The notes under the pieces were generated by a model. The model searched no databases. It saw only the letters and a list, made by a program, of their open reading frames with translations, and was not told the origin of the DNA. Of a DNA stretch of 64,000 nucleotides, positions 42,131 to 52,606 are shown in pieces. A program made the translations under genes and the position numbers. The stretch's first letter is position 1; the number at the start of each line of letters is the position of its first letter. This DNA is from Pyropia haitanensis (lineage: Eukaryota > Rhodophyta > Bangiophyceae > Bangiales > Bangiaceae): positions 2,170,001 through 2,234,000 of the forward strand of contig SDUX01000004.1 in the NCBI GenBank assembly GCA_008729055.1. Direction: 5' to 3'.

Positions 42131-45100
42131 TCACGCGCCCGCTTTAGGAGTGCGCTCTTTAAAGCTCCGCACCACCCCCCGGTGGGCCTCGTTATAGTGT
42201 TTGACCCACTTGCCGTACGACAGCCGGGCGGTGGCGCTCAGGTTGCGCTGCACCCACACCTTGAGGTGCTTCGCATCGGTCACCCCCCGGGAGAGGGCGC
42301 ACAGCGAGTCGGCGCCGCTGCCGCCGCTGGTCGCCTTGGACGCGCCCGCCGCGCCGCCCGGCGCCGCCGGCGCGCCATTGAGCAGCGCGTCGACCATCTC
42401 CTTCTCCAGGCGCACCGCGTCGTCGGCGACGTAGGTGGCCCGGATGCCCGCCGGGAAGACCCGCTCCTGCGTGCCAAAGTAGCCCATCAGCCGCGGCGCG
42501 AGCGCGTCGACGCACTTGTACAGCAGCGAAAACATCTCGGTGGGGGGCAGCGACTCAAAGCCGTCGAGGTAGATGGCCAGCTCCTCCAGCTTCATGTCGA
42601 GAAAGTCCTTGGTCGCCCGCAGCTCCCGCAACGTCGACTGGAGCTCCCAGTTGTGGGCGCCCGTGGCGTGAACCCACGGGAAGAGCAGCCGCCGCTCAAT
42701 GTCCAGCCAGTCGCGGAGGAAGCGGGCAAAGACGTGCCACCAGGTGCGGAGGTCGCGGAAGTCCGCCTTGCGAAGGGCGGGGCCAAAGTCTACCATCGCC
42801 AGCAGCAGCTCGTACAGGTCTGACATCTCGCGGCGCAACGCATTGTGGGGCATGGTCAGGAAGTTGACGTGCCAGTTGGACTTGGACGCCGGCCCCGAGT
42901 AGGGGGCAGGGATGAGCACAGGCGCACGGACGGCCACATCCAGGTGGGCGGCCTTTTTGACCTCGGACGTGTCGAGCTCCGCCCACGAGAGGCCATCGCT
43001 CGTCGGCGACCGGCACGACGCGCTCGCGGAAGCGGACGGGGACTTGACGCCCGGGCTGCCGCCAGTCTTGGCCTCCCCAGTCTTGTCCTTGCGCCGGCTG
43101 ACGCTCTTGACGAGGCCCGAGACGGCGGCGCGGCTCTTGGACTTTTTGTCCTTCTCCTCCTTGGCCGGCGCACCGCCGTCCTCCTTTCCACCCTTGGCCT
43201 CCTTCCTGCCACCCCGAAAGCTCAGTAGCCGCCCGCTGGGACGGCTAGCCAAGCCCTCCCTTGACGCACGCTCCGACGCACGCCGCGAGGGTGGCGCAAC
43301 ATCGGGTGGAGCGGCGTCCAGCTCGTCGTCAACGTCGGCTTCAAACTCCTTTTGCCCCCCGCGCGATGTACGCGCTCCTGGGATCACGTCCGTCGGGGAG
43401 GTGAGGGCGCTGCGGGCACCGTCAGAAGCGCGGCTTGTCACAGGGGACGTGACGCCAAGGGCGTCGAGGCCAGTGGCCGCGACGGCTGCCGCCGCCGCCT
43501 CCTCCTTCTCCTTCTCTCGTTGCTTCCTGCGGCTTGACTCCTTCTTGTCGCGGCGCGTCGAGATGGACCGCGCCAGTCCCATGATGCCTCCGCCGTGGCC
43601 GCTCGCCTTGCCGCCCCCGCCACCCAAAGGCGCCCCGTCCCTCTCCTCGTCGTGGGAGCCACGCTTGCCATCCTTGTTGCGGTTGAAGGAGACGAGGCGG
43701 CCCATTGGGTGCGACGATCGCTGGGGAGGGGCGTCTGCCGCCCTGCCGCCGTCGGCCTTGCTGTCAGCGGCCTTGGCCGGCTTGCCGCCACCGGCGGCGC
43801 CCTTATCCTTGGTGAACGACAGCATCCGCCCGACCGGATTGCGCGACCGCCCAATGGGGGCCGACGAGCCCGTCGGCCCCCCCGCAACCGGCGCTGCCGC
43901 AGGGCCGGCTCCCCCTGCGGCGCCTCCTCCGCCGCCGCCATCCTCCCCCCCCCCAACGCCGGCGGGCACATTGACAAACGGAGGCAGTCGGCCAGAGCGC
44001 CCCGACAGGCGTGCGCTAGGCCGCTCAGACGCGGCGGAGCGGTCAAAGCCCATGCTCAGCGGGCCAAGGCTGATGTTGCTGCCGCTGACGCGGGAGCGCG
44101 CACTCGTGGCAAAGTCCGCCGCCTCGGGCGCCGCCGGCTCAATCGCCATGGACTGGGACGCGCTGTCCAGCGTATCGAGGCCGCCCGGTGGCGCGCCGTT
44201 GGAGGGGGCGTCCCCCGCCCCGACGGTGAGGGCGGGAACAGACGTACGGGCAGCGCCGCTCGTGGTCTTGACCGCCGCGGGGGGCGGTGACAGAGGCGGC
44301 GCGCCGTCATGGCGCCCCGATTTGGTCTTGACAGCCGCTGGCACCACGCCTGTCGTCGTGGCCGCCACCACAGTCGCGGCCGTGCCTGCCATCATCGACG
44401 CGGGGGGCGCCGCCGCCGCACGTCCTATGGACTTGGCCTTGGCCGGCATCCCGGGGCTGCAAGACTGGGCCTTGGCCAGCCCGTCGGCGGTGGGGGCAGT
44501 CGCCGCCGTCGCAGCCGGGCGCGCCGACTTGGCCTTGGACGGCCGCGCCGGAGCGGCGGGAGATGAGCCACCGGTGCCATTGGGGGAGTTGTGCGCCACC
44601 GCGGCTGCCGCCGGCCGAGTCTCAGTGGGAGATGCGACGACTGTCTGGGCCGCCACTGGCGCGGCTGCCGGCTCGGGCGACGTGGCCGTGACAGGCGGCA
44701 CGCGGGAGGCGCGGCTCTTGGACGATGCTACTCGCTCTTCGTCCGAGTCAGAGCATGTCTCCCAGCTGCTCGTGTCATCGTCCGACGCGGCCGCGTCAGT
44801 CACCGTTGCAGCCGCAACAGCCGCGGCGGCCGCCCCCAGCGCCGGTCCTGGAGCAGCGGCGGTGGGGGCCATGGCCGCGTCGGCAAGCCGCCACGGTGCG
44901 GGCGGCTCGGCCGCGACCGCCACAGGCACCAGCACCGGCACCGGCACCGCCGCCGCCACCGCCGCCGGCTGTCCCCCCGCAAGGGGTTGGCTGACCTGCC
45001 GTCGACCTCCTCCCCGCGGCGTGGCTGTACTGCCGCCGCTCCCCGTCGCGCCGCCCCCCCCCCCGGGGGAGTCCAATTGCTCCAGCGACTGCGAAGACGA

Positions 45101-46424
45101 GGAGAGGCCGTCACGGTCAGTGGCGCTGCTCCCCCCGCTGCGGCTGCTGTCGCCCCCTCGCACCACGTCCGCTGTCGCCACCGCGGGTGCCATCACAGAC
45201 GCGACAGACAGCCCCGGCCGCGGCGGCGCACCGCGGCTGACCACCACCTTGGGCTTGGCCGCCGCCGCCGCCGTCGCCACCGACGGTGACGAGGGCACCG
45301 GCGTCGGCGGGTCGGCGTCGGCCGCCTTGCCCCCCGCCTTGGCGCCCAAGACGGCGCTGGCGGTGAGGCCGGGCCGCGGCGGCGCGCCACGAAGGACGGG
45401 CACCGACGTGCGCACAGGCGCCGCCGCGGCCCGGGACGGGCTCGTCGCTTCTGCACTACGGCCGGCTGACAGGTCTGGCAGGCTGCTGCGGACCGCCGAC
45501 GCCGACGGCGTCAGCGTACAGGCGGCAGCACGGGCCGTGGGTGAAGCGGACACGGCAAGCGGCTCGGCTGACCGTGACGACGCCGCGACGGCCAGCGGGA
45601 CGGGCATGGCCACGCCCCGGTCCCCCCCCCCACCGAGCACGTCCGAGGCAACGAGGCCGGGCCGGGGGGGCGCGCCACGGAGCACCACTGGGGATGGCGG
45701 CGGCGGCGGCCGCGGGGAGGCGGGGGTGATCATCACCACGACCCCGCGCTTGGGCGGCAGCGGCGGCGTCGGCACCCCGTCCGACCCTTCCGAGTCATAG
45801 TCCGAGTCGCCGCCGCCGTCGGGCGCGTGGTCATCACCGGCGGCGACGCCACCGCCCCTGCCAAGGACGCTGGCAGCCACGCCCACGCTGCCGACGGCAG
45901 CAGCGGCAGGAGCCTGCGCGGGTGCCGTCCCGCCCTCCCGTAACGCTGCCTCCGTGGCGGAACGGCCGCCCCTCCGCCCCCCCGCCGCCGCGCCACAATC
46001 GTCGCTCTCATACGCCCCATCCGACGAGGCGGGCCCGTAGCTGTCGCCGCTCGCCGTCGACGCCAGCCCGTCGTCGGTCCCACTGTCCGAGCCGTACGAG
46101 GCGCGACGGCGGGGGGGCACCGCCCCTGCCGCGCTGCCGCCGCTGCTGCAGCTGTCACCCGCGGCCGCGCCGGTAGGGAGCTGCGCGCCGTATGGTTGCG
46201 ACGAGGTCGCGACGGCGCCACCGGCGGCACCACCTCCCCCTGACCCCCCTCCCCTAGCGCTGCTGCCACCACCACCACCGCCACCACCGCCACCGCCACC
46301 ACCGCCCCCCCCACCCGCCCCCCCACCCCCCCCCGCGTAGTTAGCGTACGAGTCGCGGTACACGCGCGCGTTGAGCGGGACGGGCATGGCATCCCCGGCG
46401 GCCGCGGCGGGCCGCCCGCGGTCG

Positions 46425-46467
<43 letters not shown>

Positions 46468-46540
46468 ACAGCCTGCCGCCCGCAGCGGCGGCGGCGCCCA
46501 TGCGGGCGGGGCCGCCGCGGAGGCCACCGCGCGAGGACAT
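42131..46540 (-). CDS. Large disordered protein with C-terminal degenerate hemerythrin-like domain
   Basis: An uninterrupted 1,469-codon frame from ATG 46,540. Residues ~1,220-1,465 form a helical bundle resembling hemerythrin-like domains: MPHNALRREMSDLYELLLAM, WWHVFARFLRDWLDIERRLL followed by FPWV, then KDFLDMKLEELAIYLDGFES and YFGTQERVFP. In the iron-binding family several His/Glu residues bind a di-iron centre; here the expected second and later His positions are Trp, Leu or Phe, so metal binding is doubtful. The N-terminal 1,100 residues are Gly/Ser/Pro/Ala-rich and disordered but carry repeated short motifs: RGAPPRPGL three times, P-x-G-R-x-x-SF (NPVGRMLSF, HPMGRLVSF, RPSGRLLSF) and GLARSISTRRDK/GLVKSVSRRKDK. 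These look like basophilic kinase or 14-3-3 sites. Role unknown; scaffold or signalling is inference. Confidence 0.78.
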
Positions 46541-49500
46541 GACGGCAACAGCGGGGGCAGGAGGGAAAGAAGGGGGGTGGGGGGGGAGAACCGCAGCGGG
46601 GGCGACAACGGCGACGACAGGTGTTCGACAGCCCGGAAAACGCCGCTGGTGAAGCGGGAGGGGGGGGAGGAGCAGGTAGTCTGAGGAGGAAGAGGGCGGC
46701 GTCGCACGTCGGCAGCGACCCGGGTAGTGACGCGGTCACCAACGCACGGCCCGACGGTGGGGGGCGGCCAGGCCCGCGTCAGCCGCCCGCCGCGGCACGG
46801 CGCGGCACGACGGCGGCCGGGGCACGACGGCGGCCGCGGCCGCCTGGCCGCCAGTCAGCAGCGCGCAGCGAAAAACAAAAAACCAACGGGAACCGCGGGG
46901 AGGCGGAAGAAGAGAAAAGAAAAAGGGCGGCGCGTGCGTGACGGCGCAGCAGCAAGAATGGTGACCTCCGCCGTCAGCCTCTCCCCCCCCCCCCCTCCTC
47001 CCCAACCAGTAACGACGGGCTTGGTTCTCAGGGAGCCTCCTCTCCCTCCTCGCCGAAGCAAAAGGGCCGCGCACGCCCCCGATGCCTAAGGCCCTGCAGG
47101 GGAGTACCGTCGCCGCCACCACCGCGCCGGGGGTCCCCTTCCGCCGTCCGCCAACCCCCCCCGACCGTCCCCTCCCCCCGCCGCGAGCGCCTCCGTGGGG
47201 TGCTCATTATCCAGAAAACAAGCCGGCAGCCGACGAGGAGAGGTGAACCGCGACGCAGCCCCTCCCTGGGACCGCTGTACACAGGAGGGAAAGGCAGGGG
47301 GGAAGGCAGAGAGGGGGGGGGGCAGCGCGCGGTGATGCTGCCGTACAGGGAGGGCCACGAACGTCTCGGACCAACACAGCCGGGATGCGTCCTGGACGAG
47401 AACTCGGCATCACCATCAAAATAATTTCCTGCACAGACACGTGGGCGTACGGCAACACTCAGAACGCCACGGATAACGTCACGAAGAATTTTATTCATTG
47501 CATGTAAAAATATCATTGTAACTACTACTTCTCGATGGTACATTCTATTTGTCCGCGAAAGTGTTCTGAGAGCGTGCAATTCGTACGGATTTGCGCATGC
47601 CAGTCTGCACATGCCCACGCAGACCTACGAAGGCCTGCGCGGAGGCCTGCGCAGGCCCACGTCAGCCTGCTCGTGAGCCAATCCAGCTGTGGTGGCGGTG
47701 GCGTGGACCGCCGCGGCCGCCGACCGCGTCGCCGAGCAGCGGGTGCGCGTGCAAAGGGAAGCGGCTGATCTGTGGCGCGATGCGCCCGCATGTGCCGGTT
47801 CCGTAGCGGTACGGCACGCTCGCGCGGCACCGGTCCGACTGCGGTTCCCGCGACGTGCTTCGCGCCTCCCCAACACGTATTTAGATTAAGGGTGCGCACG
47901 CGGCCAGATACTTTCCGACTGACGGCTGCCACCTGAGCAGCACCGCCGCCGTCTGGACGCCCTCTGCTGAGGGATGTCCACCATGCTGTGGCGCTCCTTT
48001 GTGTACTCCTGCTTCCGAGGCACAGGCGTGGATCGTCCGCGTTGGCTTTCGCTCTTGGTCCCTGGACCCGCCCTCCCTTCCGCCCCCCACGCGTCCTCGT
48101 CAAGCGGCCGCTTTGCCCGCTCGCCGTGGTATGGGTTGTCAGTCCCAGACGCAGCACTCACAGGTGCAGTTGCGCGCCCTACATACGTGCAGAAAACGGC
48201 GGTATGCCAAAAGTGGCTTTCTTTCTGTTGGGCCGACCGCGGGAACGCGCGCGACGGCCCGATCGATATTTGAGTACGTGCCGAAGCTCGACGTGGGTAC
48301 AAATGTGGGTCCCTCGACGTGGATCGCCAGCCCACATTTTACCCATATTTGGTACCCACGCCGCGCGTGACGAAGCTCTCTAGCACGGGGGGGTGGTTAG
48401 CCATTTATGGGTCGTCAAATGCGGGTTGGAGGCTTGAAGTGGCAGAAACGAGTCCCCGACCCACGCCACCGACCCACATTTGACATGCCGAATCCCTCTT
48501 TGACATGCCGAAGCTCTCTACTGAAGCGTGAGACCCGTCCGACAAGAGCCCGTTTGATTGGCGGAATCTATCGGGCGCAAGCATACTGTCTTGGCACATG
48601 GTGATCGCTACCTCTTGATTGGCGGCTATTGAGCGACTACAAGCGTTCGAATAGACCACGCATCAACAAAGAATGAGCGAAATACGTACCACATCGTTTC
48701 GTTCGATTGGAACACGCATCAACTCCTGCCAAAGTGCACTACCGAACGATGGTTCATTATGCGCCTATTTAGAGATCCTTGGGAACACGCGTCCTCTGTG
48801 CCCTTGTCATCTGTCGCGCCCTGGGCGAGCGTTCAGCCGCTCCCCAGACTGTAGCTCGCCCCGCTCCCGCCCACCGTCGCAACAATCAGGGTACCGGCGG
48901 GCCGCAGGCGGTTGACCCGGAGTACGGGCCGGCAAAGAGGGACACAAGGAGAAGGGGACCAAGCAAGTGGCGGTCGCCAGCACGCCAATCCCCATGACAA
49001 CGCCACCAACCGTTGTTCCCCGCACTCCCCCCTCCGACACCCAACTTTTCTTGGTCCATTGGCCCTGTCATGGTAGCCTGACCTCCGCCTGGCGCCCTTG
49101 GCGGGGACTCGTTGCCGTAGGGGGCACTGCATCCAGCTGGATGGCGGGTCTTGGCATCGGCTTCTATGCCGTCGGCGCCACCCGGTGGCGCTGCCTCCCG
49201 CGACAGCCGCCGCGGAGCGCCCGTAGAGGGCAATACGGCCAGTTGTCTCTCCCGGTGGGGAATAAGCCACGAAGCGTTGGCCTATCGCGACTGGGAGCTT
49301 CCACGCCTCGGCGTGCTCTCCCGTGTCCGCCTCGGTAGCGCCCGTTTGGCAGCTGGGCTCCTCCACTCTCACCCCACCCCGCTCGCCGGGTGCCCTCTCT
49401 CACCCCCCGCCCGCGGGGTGACAGAGGGGACGACGCTCCCCGGTGCGTGCTGACAGATACACCCGCTCTGCACGCGACACCTCTGCTGCCCTGATGGTGG

Positions 49501-52500
49501 GAAGTGCGTGTGCCACTCCAACGCCGTTCTACCTTTTTGGGTGCTCAATGCATCATGAGCTTGAGGCGGGTGAGCCACGCAAGGCGTGAAGTGGGGGTCT
49601 GGCACTCCCCGACCCAGCCAGAGCCCCACTTGGTCCGCCGTTGGGTGGTCCCGATCTGGTCAAAGGCTAGGTGTTCGCAGCCAATACCATTGCGTGCGAG
49701 TGCGTATGAGGGGGGCGGGCGGGCGGTTGAGGAAGAGGGCGTCACCGCCCCCGTGAAGGGGTCACGGCCGGCGTCCGCCGCGTATGGCCAGCGGCTGGCT
49801 ACTTTTCCTGAACGCTAGCGGCGACGGTGCGAGGCGCGGCCCCGTTCCCCCGGCCTGTGCGACAAGCGCACGACTGGCCAGTGGGCGCCGCTGCAGCAGC
49901 TGATGACGGTGGAGCCCCTTCTTGGCGGCCCTGCCACGAGGTGGCGCATCCCCCCCCCCCACTCCGACCCCACCGCCCGCCGTCGCCCTCTTTCAGCCTG
50001 TCCGTGGGCGCCACTGCCACGACGCGCGGTCGTGGTGCGGGCGTGCACCCAAATTGGGCCGCTCACTCGTCGGCCGCTGAGCCCGATCCAGGGCTGCCAC
50101 CTCCTCTTCAACGCTGCAACCGCCACCGCTTTTGTCTTTGTTGCCGTCGCCCCCCCGGCCAATCATTGGTCCGTAACACATCACAAACAGAGGTGGTGGG
50201 TGGTGGCAGGCCACGCGCCTGAACAGGGTGCCCAAACGTGTACCGCAGCGAGGGCGTGCCAGACACCAGCAGCTGTGGCACGGACCCCCCTTCCGGGCAC
50301 GCGGTTCCCACGGAGTGGCTGTCAACGTTGAGGATGCACCTGTGCTGTGAGGGGAGAGCGCGTGGGGGGGGGGTGGGAATCTGCCGCGGCAGGCACCACG
50401 GGTGATCCACGGGCCAGTCGGCTTCTCCGCGGCGCACTCTCGCAACCCCGGGCTTCCGCCCTCCCGCCCGCGCGGGGTACGCGCACCGCGGACACGTGGC
50501 ACTGAACGCCCCCCCCGTCGGCCGCTCATGCAGGCTGTGCAGGTGGCAGGCAGTGTCCCCAGCTCTGCAGAGGGAAGCGCGCACCGGCCGACACGGCCGA
50601 CCGCGTCGGCGCGCTTTGGGGTCTGTGCCGGCAGTGTGTCCAGCCGGCCGGCCCGTCCACCGCCTAGCGTAGCCGCACCCTCATGCCAGGGGCGACAGCA
50701 GGCGTAGCCTGCTTCCCACTTGACGTCCCGTCGATGGCGCTGGGTGGCCGCCGTCGGCCCTCCTTCCCCTTGCCCGGGCCTTGCTACATCTCCCTCGACC
50801 CTTTTCTCGTTTCCATCACTGCCGCCCTCTCCCGCCCGCCCCCCACTCCCCAACCGCCCCCCCCCCCAACGGCCGTTACTACGCGCCCCCTGTCGGGACG
50901 CCGCCGCCAGCCACCCCCCGAGCGTGGGGAACCATCACGTTGGTCCAGGCCGCGTCGCTGCCGCCCGCCAGTGCCACCGCGCGTCACGGCGCCGTCGCAC
51001 CGCCGCCGCCGCCGCGCACACAGCCCCCACACGCCGCGCACGCCCGTGCACGCGCGCCGCGCGGCGCGGTTGTGTGGGCCGACGACCGCGCGCAGCGCCG
51101 TTGGCAGGGGAGGGAGGGAGGGGAGCGTAGGGGAGGGGGACGGGGGGGCGGCTCGGCGGCGGAGAGTGGGGAAGGGGGGGAGGGGGAAGGGGGGTGGGGG
51201 GGGAAGAGGCCTGACCGGAGCGTAGGACAGGTTGGTATAGCGCCCCGCGCGGGTGCTGCTGCCGTCTGCCTCGGCACGCCGCGGCCCTCCCACCCACCAC
51301 CACCCCCCTCTCTGCGACACCGCGGTTGCGCCGTGCTTTCCCACCCCCCCCCTCAACCCCCGACTGCGCAGCCTGGCGACGTTGCTTTCCAGACGCTACC
51401 GACGGCCCACCCACACGTCAGTGGTCGCCGCCAGGCAAGCCGCCGCGCGCACGCGCGCACGCGCGCGCAAGGGCGGCTCGCGGCACGGGGCAGCGCGGGT
51501 GGGCGCGGGGGGGGAGGCACACGGCGTGGAGGGGAGTGCCGTGCGGACGCGTGCCGACCACGCCTGCGGGAAGGGCGGGCGGGTGGGTGGGGTGGGAGGG
51601 GGGAGGGCGGCGGGTGGCGTGCTGGAGACGCTGGCGCGGCTGTGTGGGCCGTACCGGCGGTCGCCACCCAGCGCGGGTGGCACCTGGCCGCGCCCGCGCT
51701 GGCCTGGCGCTCGACACCCCGACCCGTCTGGGGCGCGGCGGCACCCCGTGCCACGGCGCGTTGGCCGTCGAGGCTCGTTTGGTACCCCCCCCTCCCTCTG
51801 GCTGGGCGGCGTCCGCCCCGCGCGCGGCGGTGGGGACTGGCGGGCGCGCCCTCCCCCCCCCCCCTACCCTGCCTGCGGGCCGTACCTCCCTCGCCGAGCC
51901 GGCGTCGTGCACCCACCCACCCACTCCCACACCCCCCCCCAGCGTGCCGTCACGTGCGTTTCTGGGCCGCCCCCGGGTCGTCCGCGGCCGACGACTGGTG
52001 GTCGCGCCGTTGACGCGTCTACCAGTGGCAGACCCCCCTCTCCTCCACCCCCTCTCCCCGCTCTACGCCGGCGTCCTCGACCCCCCTCCACCCTCCCCCC
52101 CCCCACCCCCACCCCCCCCCGCCCTGTTCGTCGGCCTCACGCCGCCACCGTTGGCGACCGCGGCTGACGTGCCTGACGCGGGCGGTGACCGGCGCGGTCG
52201 CGGCAGCGAGTTGGGTGGGGGGGGGGGTGTCGACAGGGCGGCGGCGGCGGCGACGGCGGCAGTTGTCGTTGTGGCGGTGGTGGTGGTGGTGGTGGTGGTG
52301 GCTTCCACATCGCGCGCGCTGCGAGAAGGGCGCGCGGGCGTTTGGCGCGCGACCGTGGGCGCACCCGCGGCCCGCGGTCATCGTCTGAGGCGCGTGCCTC
52401 CGCTCGTACGGGTCAGGGCCGACACGGACACGCGGCGGGACGTCTCGACGCGCACCACCTCCTCCCGCTCCCTCTGTCCGTCCCTTTCTCGTCGTGCTGC

Positions 52501-52606
52501 TGCTCCCCCCCCTCCCCCCCCTCCCCCCTGCTGCGGCAGCGCTATGGGTCGGGCGGGTGCGGCATCTCCACCTCCCCCCCCACACCCTGCCACCCGCTCC
52601 TCTGCC
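46541..52606. other. Long gene-poor region
   Basis: Six kilobases without a gene I can support. 46.5-47.3 kb is GC-rich 5' flank of the hemerythrin-like gene. 47.4-48.9 kb has the lowest GC of the window and contains an imperfect hairpin (48,293-48,359) and short dispersed repeats (CCCACATTT, GAAGCTCTCTA). 48.8-50.3 kb is moderate GC; the minus strand has two segments in one frame (PVAIGQRFVAYSPPG near 49,290 and RPAGTLIVATVGG near 48,905) that faintly recall ATG18/BCAS3-type propellers, perhaps from a spliced or decayed gene. 50.7-52.6 kb is GC-rich low complexity with poly-C tracts leading into the second PP2C gene. Confidence 0.4.
48293..48359. repeat. Imperfect inverted repeat (hairpin)
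   Basis: GTGGGTACAAATGTGGG on the left is mirrored by CCCACATTTTACCCATATTTGG-type sequence ending GGTACCCAC on the right, around a ~22-base loop. Nearby CCCACATTTGACATGCCG at 48,473-48,490 repeats part of the arm. It could be a short transposon remnant or a structured transcript end. No function assigned. Confidence 0.45.

Noticed and set aside
50781..52013. 410-codon plus-strand ORF before PP2C-2
   Set aside because: Arg/Pro/Ala low complexity with overlapping frames of equal length on both strands; no domain.
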